Source: Alistipes sp. (GTDB lineage Bacteria; Bacteroidota; Bacteroidia; Bacteroidales; Rikenellaceae). From it: DNA of 64,000 nucleotides. The notes beneath the pieces were generated by a model. That model was not told the DNA's origin and did not search any database. It saw nothing but the letters and a program-made list of their open reading frames with translations. This document shows, piece after piece, positions 1-8,380 of the stretch. The position numbers and the translations under genes were made by a program. The stretch is taken from contig JAFZFX010000036.1 in the NCBI GenBank assembly GCA_017555695.1, positions 1 through 64,000 on the forward strand. The letters run 5' to 3'. Position 1 is the first letter of the stretch; each line of letters begins with the position of its first letter.

Positions 1-63
1 CCCCGTTGTAGCCATCTCTGACGAGGGCCTTTTGCCCACATTTTGGACAAACTTTTTATCCAT
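1..63 (-). pseudogene. N-terminal fragment of an IS1-like (InsA-type) transposase, frameshifted
   Basis: Runs off the left edge of the window. Reading leftwards from the ATG at 63, the first codons give MDKKF; one base out of frame the DNA reads CPKCGQKALVRDGYNG, which resembles the N-terminal zinc-ribbon of IS1-family InsA and related transposases (CPxCG, then a short basic stretch). Adding one base in the A-run or T-run near 51-58 would join the two into one reading frame, so this looks like a one-base deletion. A TATATTTG -7 element lies at 81-88. It could also be another zinc-ribbon protein, because only about 20 residues are visible. Confidence 0.45.
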
Positions 64-153
64 TTCTAACTCAAATAGTACAAATATAAGTAAATCAATC
101 GATTATACCGATTTTATCTACTAATTTTGACCAATAAGCCGTTTTTACACACT

Positions 154-210
154 CAGGGCGAGAACCCTGACGAAGTCCCCCTTTGCCAAAGGGGGATTTA
201 GGGGGAATGT
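154..210. repeat. Intergenic palindromic repeat (CCCCCTTT-GCC-AAAGGGGG type)
   Basis: Two stacked inverted repeats: CAGGG/CCCTG at 154-158 and 165-169, then CCCCCTTT at 177-184, a GCC loop, and AAAGGGGG at 188-195, followed by TTTAGGGGG. Translation of this motif gives the KSPFGKGG peptide often seen in spurious ORFs from dispersed non-coding repeats of many bacterial genomes. The whole 64-412 stretch holds no gene that I can support. Confidence 0.55.
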
Positions 211-271
211 AAATATCGAGCACACGACTGCCTACAACAAGTAGCGCAGTCGAGCCCCTGAGGGGGTACTG

Positions 272-303
272 AAAAGGAAGAACGAAAGTTCTTCCTTTTT
301 TTT
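272..303 (+). terminator. Strong intrinsic-terminator-like hairpin
   Basis: AAAAGGAAGAAC at 272-283, loop GAAA, and the complementary arm at 288-299 followed by a run of eight T. It is a 12-bp perfect stem. It is oriented for a + strand transcript, yet no + strand gene precedes it; it may belong to the neighbouring repeat or to a short transcript. Confidence 0.5.
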
Positions 304-336
304 GTTTATACCAAATTAGAATTGCGATGGTAGTAT

Positions 337-367
337 AAAAAAGGTCCGATGGTTTTCCATCGGACTT
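337..367 (-). terminator. Terminator of the secreted glycosidase-like gene
   Basis: Stem GTCCGATGG (344-352 and 357-365) with a TTTT/AAAA loop, followed on the - strand by six T. It lies 46 bases past the stop codon at 413. Confidence 0.8.
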
Positions 368-412
368 GTTGTTTATATTATGCCCCAGCCAAAGGCGGGG
401 AAACACTATGCA

Positions 413-1732
413 CTACCTAATCACAATAACAACGGGGTGGGTGGTGACCTCAGCTACGAGAGTTTTCATACGGCCCTCGCAGAGCGGGTCGAGCGAGGTG
501 GTGGGGTTAAATACTCTAATATCGTGTTTGCCGCCGAAGTTGATGGTGAGTTGCTGGCTGCCCGAGGCATAGAACTCGCCCCACACAATCAGCACAAATG
601 TGCCGTCACTCTTCTGCAACAACAGGTCGTGTACTTCGGGTGCAGGATTCTCCAACTCATACTTCAGCGTACCCAGACGGCGTGGGCTACAATCATCATC
701 AAGCAGGGTCGTCAGACGATGCAAGTAGTGCGCAGCCAGGCGCGGGCGGTAATTCTTATCGTAAAATCCGAAACTCTGGTTACCCGCCTCGTCAGATCTA
801 TCGCGCAGGATATACATAGCCGTATGACTCCAGCCATTGGCAAACTGCGACAGATAGCACGACAAATACATCTGCGCCTGCATCTGCTCGGTCATTGCGC
901 CCGATATGGTCGTACCCGTCTCGGTGGTGACACGCGGCAGCGAGGCAAGCTCCTCGTCGCTATATCCCGCATACTTCTTTAGCCAAGTGCGGCCATAGTT
1001 TCCATATAGATTGTCGGCTTTGCCCTCGCTCGTGGGCAACGAGGCCATCCAAGTCTGATTATTCTGCGGAGCAGGCCACGCGGGATGCACAAAGTAGTTA
1101 TGACAGTTAGCAACATCGGCAAACCTCACTCCCTTGAACTCCTCGGCAACACCCTCGGCAGACTCTGGCACTGCGATATATTGCAGACCCACATTATCGG
1201 TCATAGCACCTGTTTCGGTGGTAGCCCACACAGGATAGTCACGCAACACTTCGTCAGCCTTGACAGCCGCGTAGAGATCGCGATGCAGGCGCGCCACAGC
1301 CGCCCAACTCTTGTTGCGACCACCAGCCTTGCCCTGATAAGTTATACCCCAATTATTGGGCTCGTTGTTGCCCTCGATAGCAAGCAATACACCCATCTCG
1401 GCCATACGGCGCGAGCCCTGCAACAAATCCTCGATATTACTACCGCCACTACCGAGGCTCGTGCTAATCTTCACACCAGTCTGCTCGTTGAGTTGGCGGA
1501 TGAGCGCTGCCCTATCGTCGGAGTTCATACTCTCGTCGGTGCGAATCCATCGAGCACCGATATAGTTTACACATTCGATAGTCTTCTCGACACTTTCGCC
1601 TCGTCTATATATGGCGCTATTCACACCTATGCTCTGCAAAAAATCATACGCACTACGGGCACGACGACCCTCACTTGCCACAGCGGGCACTCCACACAAA
1701 AGCGCGAGCAGGAGGACAAACAATCTTCTCAT
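413..1732 (-). CDS. Secreted clan GH-A glycoside hydrolase-like protein
   Basis: 439 residues. A Sec signal peptide (MRRLFVLLLALLCGVPAVA) opens the protein and decides the start at 1732; the frame stays open further upstream, but that part has no signal. The mature part looks like a (beta/alpha)8 barrel: GNNEPNNW places a likely acid/base Glu at residue 124 after a strand, and VTTETG places a likely nucleophile Glu at about 271, the usual strand-4 and strand-7 arrangement of clan GH-A (GH5/GH39-like). The C-terminal ~80 residues look like a small beta-sandwich. Probably periplasmic or exported. It stands alone, with no SusC/SusD pair nearby, so its substrate cannot be inferred. Enzyme family is inferred from motifs only. 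Confidence 0.6.
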   Translation of the reverse strand: MRRLFVLLLALLCGVPAVASEGRRARSAYDFLQSIGVNSAIYRRGESVEKTIECVNYIGARWIRTDESMNSDDRAALIRQLNEQTGVKISTSLGSGGSNIEDLLQGSRRMAEMGVLLAIEGNNEPNNWGITYQGKAGGRNKSWAAVARLHRDLYAAVKADEVLRDYPVWATTETGAMTDNVGLQYIAVPESAEGVAEEFKGVRFADVANCHNYFVHPAWPAPQNNQTWMASLPTSEGKADNLYGNYGRTWLKKYAGYSDEELASLPRVTTETGTTISGAMTEQMQAQMYLSCYLSQFANGWSHTAMYILRDRSDEAGNQSFGFYDKNYRPRLAAHYLHRLTTLLDDDCSPRRLGTLKYELENPAPEVHDLLLQKSDGTFVLIVWGEFYASGSQQLTINFGGKHDIRVFNPTTSLDPLCEGRMKTLVAEVTTHPVVIVIR

Positions 1733-1748
1733 AATTTCAAGGTTTACA

Positions 1749-1780
1749 CAAATATAATAACATTTTTCAGAGCCTGCAAA
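1749..1780 (-). promoter_or_regulatory. Promoter of the glycosidase-like gene
   Basis: On the - strand TTTG (1777-1780), 20 bases, then TATATTTG (1749-1756), matching the Bacteroidota sigma-ABfr consensus, 17 bases upstream of the ATG at 1732. Confidence 0.75.
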
Positions 1781-1794
1781 TTGCCCGATTTTTG

Positions 1795-1828
1795 TATCTT
1801 TGTATAGTGTAGCCCTCACGGCGAGGGC
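1795..1828 (+). promoter_or_regulatory. Probable htrA promoter -7 element and 5' leader hairpin
   Basis: TATCTTTG at 1795-1802 fits the TAnnTTTG -7 element; no good TTTG is seen at the expected -33. GCCCTC/GAGGGC (1812-1817, 1823-1828) would form a stem-loop at the very start of the transcript. The leader to the ATG at 2023 would be about 215 bases. Confidence 0.5.
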
Positions 1829-2022
1829 AATTTATAGCAAAATAGGAGAATTAAAGAGAATATAGCCTCAAGCGGTCAAAAAGAGAAAAAATAGATATCA
1901 ACCATACAATAATCTGCCGATGCAGATCGTTATAAGAGTAGTAAAAACGAAGAAACGAAACTTGCCTATGGTATAATTTGCCTATTTTGAATTATAAACA
2001 AGAAAAACAAAGATTGTATATT

Positions 2023-3543
2023 ATGAAAAAGACGGCATTAACATTTTTAGGAACAGCTGCTATTGCCGCTGTTGCAGGTGGAATTACGGCGTTGAGCGTA
2101 AATAGCTATCTGTCGCAAAACTACGATATGGAGTTTGCTGCGGGCAGAGGCGACAATGTTAAGATATGGGACAAGGATGAGCCTCAGGCGGGCACACACT
2201 TCACGGCATACCAGGCCGAGCAGTATCCCGACCTCACCTACGCTGCTGAGAATGCAGTTAAAGCGGTTGTAAACATCGAATCCATACGCGAGGTGCAGAT
2301 GGGTGGCGGTGGCCGTTCATACGGCTACGACCCCTTCTATGAGTTCTTTGGAATACCCTACGGCGGTGGTCGCGGCTACAGCGAGCCACAGACTCGCGAG
2401 CAGAAGGCTGGCGGCTCTGGCGTAATCATCTCACCCGACGGTTATATCGTAACGAACAACCATGTAATCGAGGAGGCTACAAAGCTGAAGGTTAAACTCA
2501 ACGACGGCCGCACATTCGACGCCAAGTTGGTGGGTACTGACCCCACAACCGATGTGGCACTTATCAAAATCGAGGGCGACGACCTCCCCACACTGCCTTT
2601 CGGCAACTCTGACGAACTGCGTCTGGGCGAGTGGGTGTTGGCTATCGGTTCGCCATTCAACCTGCAATCTACCATTACAGCAGGTATCGTCAGCGCAAAG
2701 GCTCGTCACTTGGGCGTTATCGCCGAGGAGGCTCCCATCGAGTCGTTCATACAGACCGATGCAGCAGTAAACCCTGGCAATTCAGGCGGTGCATTGGTGA
2801 ACACACGCGGTGAGTTGGTTGGTATCAATACTGTCATCAAGTCATCGACCGGAAGCTATATCGGTTACTCGTTTGCCGTACCCGAGACTATCGTACGCAA
2901 GGTTGTGATGGACCTTAAGGAGTATGGCGTAGTACAGCGTGCTATGCTGGGTGTGAGATATCGTGCCATAGACGACCAATTCATCGAGGAGCAAGGCAAG
3001 GAGCTCGGCATCAAGAAGAGCGGCGGCCTCTACATCTTCCAGGTTGAGGAGGGCAGCGCTGCCGACGAGGCAGGTCTGCGTAAGGGCGACATCATCACTG
3101 CCATCGACGGAGTGCCGACAAACGACGCCTCTGTACTATTGGAGAAGATTGCACAGAAACGCCCCAACGATAAGGTGACACTCTCATTCGACCGCAACGG
3201 CACCGACAAGAAGGTGGATGTTGTGCTCAAGAACAAAGTAGGCAAGGCCGAGCCCGTAACTCGTGAGACAATGGATGTAGCCGAGGCTTTGGGTGGTAAG
3301 TTCAGCGAGGTGGATGTGCGCCTCAGCAAGAAGTTGGAGATTCGCGGCGGTGTTCAGGTCGTAAGCATCAAGCGCGACGGTTTACTGGCTCGCTCGGGTG
3401 TGAAGGAGGGCTTTGTGATTACATACATCAACGACAAGCTGGTGACATCGATGAGCGACCTGCAGCGAATGAGCGACGGCATCAAGACCATCGACGGCGT
3501 ATATCCCAATGGTCAGGCAGTGAGATATGTGATTGTACAATAG
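2023..3543 (+). CDS. htrA: Periplasmic Do/DegP-type serine protease HtrA
   Basis: 506 residues. It degrades or refolds damaged envelope proteins. The N-terminus (MKKTALTFLGTAAIAAVAGG) is a signal peptide or anchor and fixes the start at the ATG at 2023. The trypsin-like domain carries the full catalytic triad: His147 (NNHVIEE), Asp177 (TTDVALI) and Ser254 (NPGNSGGA). A Gly/Tyr-rich LA-loop-like segment lies near residues 90-120. Two PDZ domains follow: one after AMLGVRY (about 310-400), with GSAADEAGLRKGD, and one at the C-terminus with LARSGVKEGF. Length and order match Bacteroidales DegQ/DegP proteins. It has its own terminator (3568-3603) and a long leader, so it appears to be monocistronic and possibly regulated after transcription. 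Confidence 0.95.
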   Translation: MKKTALTFLGTAAIAAVAGGITALSVNSYLSQNYDMEFAAGRGDNVKIWDKDEPQAGTHFTAYQAEQYPDLTYAAENAVKAVVNIESIREVQMGGGGRSYGYDPFYEFFGIPYGGGRGYSEPQTREQKAGGSGVIISPDGYIVTNNHVIEEATKLKVKLNDGRTFDAKLVGTDPTTDVALIKIEGDDLPTLPFGNSDELRLGEWVLAIGSPFNLQSTITAGIVSAKARHLGVIAEEAPIESFIQTDAAVNPGNSGGALVNTRGELVGINTVIKSSTGSYIGYSFAVPETIVRKVVMDLKEYGVVQRAMLGVRYRAIDDQFIEEQGKELGIKKSGGLYIFQVEEGSAADEAGLRKGDIITAIDGVPTNDASVLLEKIAQKRPNDKVTLSFDRNGTDKKVDVVLKNKVGKAEPVTRETMDVAEALGGKFSEVDVRLSKKLEIRGGVQVVSIKRDGLLARSGVKEGFVITYINDKLVTSMSDLQRMSDGIKTIDGVYPNGQAVRYVIVQ

Positions 3544-3567
3544 CAGATATAGTATTATTTAGTTGGA

Positions 3568-3603
3568 GAGGGCGCCTGATAATTTGGGCGCCCTCGGTTT
3601 TTA
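3568..3603 (+). terminator. htrA terminator
   Basis: GAGGGCGCC (3568-3576) pairs with GGCGCCCTC (3587-3595), followed by a T-rich tract at 3598-3602. Confidence 0.85.
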
Positions 3604-3612
3604 TATCCCAAC

Positions 3613-3643
3613 TTGCATTTTTACAAAAAAGTTTATAACTTTG
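3613..3643 (+). promoter_or_regulatory. Promoter of the small lipoprotein gene
   Basis: TTG at 3613-3615, 20 bases, then TAACTTTG at 3636-3643; the ATG is at 3683. Good match to the Bacteroidota consensus. Confidence 0.7.
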
Positions 3644-3682
3644 GAAACAACTGATTGTTACAAAATTAAATATCCGCATAGT

Positions 3683-3979
3683 ATGAAACGATTTTTCATC
3701 ATTTCGCTCCTTATGTCTTGTGCTCTGTGCGGCTCATCGTGCGTGGCACACCGCTGGGTAGATGTCAGCAAAGATGTTGAACTCGACCGTTTGATGCAGG
3801 AGAAATTTCCACACCTTTATGACGAGTACAAAGCAAAGGAGCTGCTCGTCACAAAGGTCGAACAACGCGAAAAAGATGGAGTCACAATCTACCGAATCAC
3901 CCACAAGGATACTTCGACAGACGACGATGCAACAGAGGCAATGCTTTGGCAAAATGTTTACCTACCACTATTGCAGTAA
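3683..3979 (+). CDS. Small putative lipoprotein of unknown function
   Basis: 98 residues. The N-terminus MKRFFIISLLMSCALCGSSC is a hydrophobic export signal rich in Cys; both LMSC and GSSC could serve as lipobox, so the lipidation site is uncertain. The mature part is about 75 residues, charged, without recognised motifs (VELDRLMQEKFPHLYDEYKA, then a short beta-like stretch with VTIYRITHKD). The start is the ATG right after the predicted promoter and in front of the signal. It lies between htrA and a convergent foldase gene, with terminators on both sides, so it is transcribed alone. I do not recognise the family. Confidence 0.7.
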   Translation: MKRFFIISLLMSCALCGSSCVAHRWVDVSKDVELDRLMQEKFPHLYDEYKAKELLVTKVEQREKDGVTIYRITHKDTSTDDDATEAMLWQNVYLPLLQ

Positions 3980-4014
3980 TCAGATAAATATTCCACGAAA
4001 GCAAATAATACAAA

Positions 4015-4048
4015 AAGGGCTGTCAATCAGAAATTGACAGCCCTTAAA
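4015..4048. terminator. Bidirectional terminator between convergent genes
   Basis: A 13-bp perfect stem, AAGGGCTGTCAAT (4015-4027) with its complement at 4033-4045, with A-rich and T-rich flanks. It serves the lipoprotein gene (+) and the foldase gene (-). Confidence 0.8.
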
Positions 4049-4073
4049 TTTATGTGGTATTAACCTCTATCTA

Positions 4074-6101
4074 TTAGAAGTACTGACCGCGCAAGTCCTC
4101 GATCTCAACCATGCGCTGCAGAGCCATTACAGAAGCCTGTGTAGCTACAGCCTCGAGGTTAGCTTGCTGCAGAACCTTCTCTGCCTCGGCAGTCTGAGTC
4201 TCAGCTTTGTTTACATTATCAACAACGAATACAACTGCGCCAGAGTAACCCTGGATAGGAGCAGAGAGCTTACCAGTCTCAACTGTAGATGCGATAGCAC
4301 CTGCAACGCGAGGCTCAAGGCTCATATCTGCAACACCGTAGTCGCTGAACTTAACATTCTCGAAGGGCTTAACCTCTACGCCAGCGCTCTGTGCGATAGC
4401 CTCCAAAGATGAACCAGCGAGCTTCTCCTGCAACATAGCGAACTTCTTGTCACGACGGAGAGTCTGTGTAATAGAGAGGCTTACCTCGCTTACGGGCAGA
4501 TACTTTGTATCGTCGATAGCTGTAACCATAGCGATAACATAGGCGTTACCCATATTGAAAATCTCTGAAATCTCGCCAACCTTTGCACCGTGAGCCCAAC
4601 GAGCAATCTCGTGTGACTTCTCCAATACGCTCAAGCTACGCTCACCCTGCTGCAAACGAGCAACACGAGGAGTGATAGCGGCAGTGTTAGCCGATGCATT
4701 GAACTTATCTACTGAACCCTTAGCATCAACTGCGAAGAGGCTTGCAGAACTGTGAACAGCGCGACGAGTAGCAGATGAAGGCTCAACGGGGAATGACAAT
4801 GAACCAATCAAGATGTGCTTTGACTTAGCATCAACGCGAGTAACCTTGAAGATCTGGATAACCTCGCCAGCCTCAGTCTTGATGATGTCACCCTTCTTTG
4901 CAGCTGCCAACTCACCAGCCAACTCAACGGGAATAGCGCTGAAAGGAAGAACGCCAAGCTCACCACCTACCTGTGCAGTAGCAGTAGCTGCAGAGTGTGC
5001 AGCAGCGGCAGCAGCGAAGTCTGCACCACCCTTGAGGGCAGTTACAAGGCTGTCAGCCATTGAAGCATTCTGTGCAGAGAGAACGATGTGGCTCAAGCCG
5101 ATTGAATCGGGAGCATCCTTGATATCGATAGGACGAGAGATCTCCCACTCGTTGATGTTCAATACGGGACCATACTGCTTACCCTCAGCCATAACAGCCT
5201 CATCCTCGCTCAACAGAGAAGCGGGAACATAGTTCTCAGTGATAGTACCCATATTCTTGCGAACATAAGCGCGAACATCCTCAACAGCAGCGAACTCCTC
5301 GCCAATAGCCATGACCTTCTCCTCGATAGCCTTCATATCCTCCTCTGTAGGCTCAACATCGAACACTACATAAGTCAAGCTACGGTTGGGCAACTTCTTG
5401 TACAAAGACTTGTGCTCGTCGTAGAACTTCTGAATCTCGGCATCTGTAACAGTTACCAAAGAGTCAGCTATTGTAGTGTAGGGAAGTGTAACATAACGAC
5501 CATTGCGGCTCTCGTTAGCAGCAGCAAGACCCTGCTCAACCTCCAATGAGTTTACGAATGTACCAGCCTTAACGATGCCAGCGAACTTTGAAGACAAACG
5601 CTCCAAAACAGCCTGAGAGTTAAGGTATGACCAGAATGACTGATACTGGGGGTTAGAGTTGATCTGGCTCAAGAAAGCAGAGATCTGAGCTACATCGTAG
5701 TCACCAGTCTGCTGGTCAGCAAACATGCTGTAGAAAACCTGCGAGGGGTGCTCACCGCTCAACATTGACAAACGCTCAGCCTGAGTAACCTCAAGACCAG
5801 CCTTGTTGAAGTCGGGCACGATGAAGTTCTTAGCAACCAAAGACTGCCAAGTTGTACGAGCCAAAGCGTCAGCCTGCTCGTCAGTAGCCTCGCTACCACC
5901 GTTACCAGCCTTTACTGTCTCATACTCATCAAGATACTCTGTGTAAGTAACCTTATCGCCGTTGATAACACCAACTACGGGGTCCTTACTACCGAAGCCC
6001 ATCTCGGGGCCCAAAGAAATAATAAATGCCAAAAGTGCCAACACGATAACTACAGAAAGTACAATTCCGAATCGTGTTCTCATTGTGTTAAGACTAATCA
6101 T
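4074..6101 (-). CDS. ppiD: Membrane-anchored peptidyl-prolyl isomerase, PpiD/SurA type
   Basis: 675 residues. A chaperone that helps exported and outer-membrane proteins to fold. One N-terminal membrane helix (residues about 11-30) with a short basic cytoplasmic end (NTMRTRFG) is the PpiD arrangement. A SurA-N-like helical part follows (about 40-220), then a parvulin-type rotamase domain at about 334-425 (IGLSHIVLS, VGGELGVLPF, KKGDIIKTEAG). The C-terminal region is another helical chaperone segment. The ATG at 6101 is kept because the residues before the helix match the family. A -7 element TATCTTTG lies at 6145-6152. It precedes a run of envelope genes on the same strand and ends at a terminator shared with the convergent lipoprotein gene. 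Confidence 0.88.
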   Translation of the reverse strand: MISLNTMRTRFGIVLSVVIVLALLAFIISLGPEMGFGSKDPVVGVINGDKVTYTEYLDEYETVKAGNGGSEATDEQADALARTTWQSLVAKNFIVPDFNKAGLEVTQAERLSMLSGEHPSQVFYSMFADQQTGDYDVAQISAFLSQINSNPQYQSFWSYLNSQAVLERLSSKFAGIVKAGTFVNSLEVEQGLAAANESRNGRYVTLPYTTIADSLVTVTDAEIQKFYDEHKSLYKKLPNRSLTYVVFDVEPTEEDMKAIEEKVMAIGEEFAAVEDVRAYVRKNMGTITENYVPASLLSEDEAVMAEGKQYGPVLNINEWEISRPIDIKDAPDSIGLSHIVLSAQNASMADSLVTALKGGADFAAAAAAHSAATATAQVGGELGVLPFSAIPVELAGELAAAKKGDIIKTEAGEVIQIFKVTRVDAKSKHILIGSLSFPVEPSSATRRAVHSSASLFAVDAKGSVDKFNASANTAAITPRVARLQQGERSLSVLEKSHEIARWAHGAKVGEISEIFNMGNAYVIAMVTAIDDTKYLPVSEVSLSITQTLRRDKKFAMLQEKLAGSSLEAIAQSAGVEVKPFENVKFSDYGVADMSLEPRVAGAIASTVETGKLSAPIQGYSGAVVFVVDNVNKAETQTAEAEKVLQQANLEAVATQASVMALQRMVEIEDLRGQYF

Positions 6102-6214
6102 AATTATTTAATTTTTATCATTATTATTTGCCATTTAGAGCCAACAAAGATAATAAAATTATTCTTATTGGCCACATTCTCTGCTGCTTTTCTACTACTT
6201 AATGCGTCGAATTA

Positions 6215-7489
6215 TCACTTTTTTATCACCTTTGCCAACTCTACGCGTGTACGCGTGGTGCGCAAAACCTTGATTTCGATATTATCCGAAGTCAAGACCA
6301 CACCCGACGACGGGATGCCGTCGTAGTGAGAAATGATATATCCAGCCAGCGTATCGTACTCGTCACTCTCCTCGATTCCGAGGCCATAGCGCTCGTTGAG
6401 ATACTCCACCTCAAGACGGCAAGAGAAGACATATTCACCCTCGCCAGTCTGCTTTTCAATGGTGTTCTGCTCGTCATGCTCGTCCTCGATATCGCCAAAG
6501 ATCTGCTCCAGCACATCCTCCATAGAGATGATACCAGCCGTACCGCCGAACTCATCGACAACCACCGCGATGCTCTGCTTGCGCTTGATAAAGTTCTGCA
6601 GCAGAGTCTGCAACGGCAGGGTCTCGGCCACGAAATCGACCTTCATCATTATCTGCGAGATGGATTTGGGCGAATCAAACAGGCTCTTTGAGTTCACATA
6701 TCCGATGATATTATCTATCGACTCCTCCCACACGAATATGCGCGAAAACTTCGATTCGATGAATCGATCCGTCAGCGCCTCAATGGATGTGGATACCTCC
6801 ACCGCCTCGACATCAACACGCGAGACCATACAATCTCTTACGCGCAAGTCGGCAAAGTCGAGTGCATTCTGGAAAAGCCTAATCTCCTCCTCATCATCCT
6901 GCTGAGCCTCAACGCTTTCAGCATCGACCAGATTAACCAAATCCTCACGATTGAATGTATAGTCAATCTCGCCGCGTACCACCTTGCGACCAAACAAACG
7001 CAGGATACCGTACGAAATAAGCGTTGTAAAAAGTGCAATCGGATAGAGCAACAGATAGAAGAAGTAGATAATCGGATAGAATATCTTATAGTAGAAATTG
7101 GGGTTCTTCTTGACTATCGACTTGGGCAGATACTCGCCACAAAAAAGAATAATAATAGTCGAAACAACTGTCTCAAACAGCACCATACCGCTTGTTGTCA
7201 TAGCCTCCCACCCTATCGTCTTAGCCACGATATGCAGCAGAATAGACATATAGAGAGAGTAGAGAACAAGGCAGATGTTGTTACCCACCAGGATGGTGGT
7301 GATATACTGTCCAGGGTGCTTCTCGAAGAGGTGAGCAACAAAGTCAAACATAGAACTCTGCTTACGGTCAATCTCCTCGCGCAGACGGTTCTTGCTCAAG
7401 AAGGCAATCTCCATACCTGAGAAGAATGCCGACAAAAGCAACATCACGCTGATGACGATGACAGAATTAATCAATGCAGTTGATTCCAT
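6215..7489 (-). CDS. CNNM/CorC (hemolysin C)-family membrane protein with CBS domains
   Basis: 424 residues. Family members take part in divalent-cation transport or tolerance; some Bacteroidota homologues are called GldE. Domain order: DUF21/CNNM membrane part with three to four helices (about 8-30, 65-90, 97-160), including the SAFFSGMEIAFLS motif typical of the family; two CBS domains (about 215-335, with VRDCMVSRVDVEAV and VVDEFGGTAGIISMEDV); C-terminal CorC/HlyC domain (about 350-420). It starts 17 bases after lptC ends, which suggests one transcript with lptC upstream. The exact ion or role cannot be told. Confidence 0.85.
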   Translation of the reverse strand: MESTALINSVIVISVMLLLSAFFSGMEIAFLSKNRLREEIDRKQSSMFDFVAHLFEKHPGQYITTILVGNNICLVLYSLYMSILLHIVAKTIGWEAMTTSGMVLFETVVSTIIILFCGEYLPKSIVKKNPNFYYKIFYPIIYFFYLLLYPIALFTTLISYGILRLFGRKVVRGEIDYTFNREDLVNLVDAESVEAQQDDEEEIRLFQNALDFADLRVRDCMVSRVDVEAVEVSTSIEALTDRFIESKFSRIFVWEESIDNIIGYVNSKSLFDSPKSISQIMMKVDFVAETLPLQTLLQNFIKRKQSIAVVVDEFGGTAGIISMEDVLEQIFGDIEDEHDEQNTIEKQTGEGEYVFSCRLEVEYLNERYGLGIEESDEYDTLAGYIISHYDGIPSSGVVLTSDNIEIKVLRTTRTRVELAKVIKK

Positions 7490-7506
7490 ATACTAAAGAG
7501 TAATTG

Positions 7507-8373
7507 CTACTTCTGCGAGCCCTCGACATTATTGTCCACACGCATTGCGGACATCGGCTCGTTGCTTCGCTTGATATTGCTACGCTGTAGATTGGGCGCA
7601 GCATTGGGTGTGGCTTTGGGCATAGCTTTGGGTCCGGCATTCGGTGCCATAGGCTTATTAGAGGGCAAGCCACTGCCCCTCCTAACAGGACTCTTCTTGG
7701 TGGTGTTCTTCTTGGGCTCCTTCTTCGGCTCTTTTTTAGGCTCCTTTTTGGGTTCAGCCTTGGCCGTAGAGTCAGACTTTGACGAGGGCTCGTCACTCAT
7801 AGTAAAATAGGTGACACCCTTGAGCTTACGATACTTCCACTCGATCATCTCCTCATCGCTCTCAAAACCTTCGCAGTCGGTCATCTCGTCACCATCGACG
7901 ATGCGAGAATCGACATTCGAGTAGATGCGGTGTGTGTACTGATTCCAGAAGAGCTGCTGGGTATAAAGACGACGGCCATTGCTCTGAATAACAACAACAT
8001 CGCCCTTAGCCTCCCATAGTTTACGGTTCTCGTAAAATATGGCATAATTGGCCGTCATTGTCGCGGCGCTATTAGAGGTAGAATCCTCCTCGAACATAGT
8101 GATTTTTATACCCTTTCTAAACTCACGATAGGGGTCACGAGCCAAGGTGTAACCCTCCATCAACGGAGTCTCGAAGTGGTATGACTTAACACCATTCTCC
8201 GACATCAGGATAGAGAGGTTTTCACTATACTCGGTCATCAAGTTCTCGGTCATCTGTTCCTCTTGCGACTCGACAGCATCTGACGGGGTGGCTTTACACG
8301 AGAATAGCAAGATAGCACTCCCCAAAAAAGGGAGTGCTACCGCTAAATTTCGTATAAGCTTACCTATCAACAT
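7507..8373 (-). CDS. lptC: LPS export periplasmic protein LptC with a Lys/Pro-rich tail
   Basis: 288 residues starting at the ATG at 8373; a TTG lies just in front. LptC bridges the inner-membrane LptBFG transporter to LptA for lipopolysaccharide export. The N-terminus is hydrophobic and ends in LLFSC, so it may be a lipoprotein rather than a transmembrane anchor. The beta-jellyroll part is at about 55-190 (TMTANYAIFYENRKLWEAKGDV and neighbours match the family). Odd: the last ~95 residues are a low-complexity tail with four EPKK repeats, then Met/Pro/Asn/Ala-rich sequence; ordinary LptC is about 190-210 residues. It follows a secreted TPR gene by 7 bases. Confidence 0.82.
   Translation of the reverse strand: MLIGKLIRNLAVALPFLGSAILLFSCKATPSDAVESQEEQMTENLMTEYSENLSILMSENGVKSYHFETPLMEGYTLARDPYREFRKGIKITMFEEDSTSNSAATMTANYAIFYENRKLWEAKGDVVVIQSNGRRLYTQQLFWNQYTHRIYSNVDSRIVDGDEMTDCEGFESDEEMIEWKYRKLKGVTYFTMSDEPSSKSDSTAKAEPKKEPKKEPKKEPKKNTTKKSPVRRGSGLPSNKPMAPNAGPKAMPKATPNAAPNLQRSNIKRSNEPMSAMRVDNNVEGSQK
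7708..7755 (-). repeat. Four 12-bp tandem repeats coding EPKK in lptC
   Basis: Four in-frame copies (7708-7719, 7720-7731, 7732-7743, 7744-7755) differ only at third positions of codons. The unit length keeps the frame, so copy number may vary between strains. Confidence 0.8.
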
Positions 8374-8380
8374 CAACTAA

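Noticed and set aside
380-982. Long + strand frame over the start of the window
   Set aside because: It lies antisense to the glycosidase-like gene and has no start signal, signal peptide or recognisable motif.
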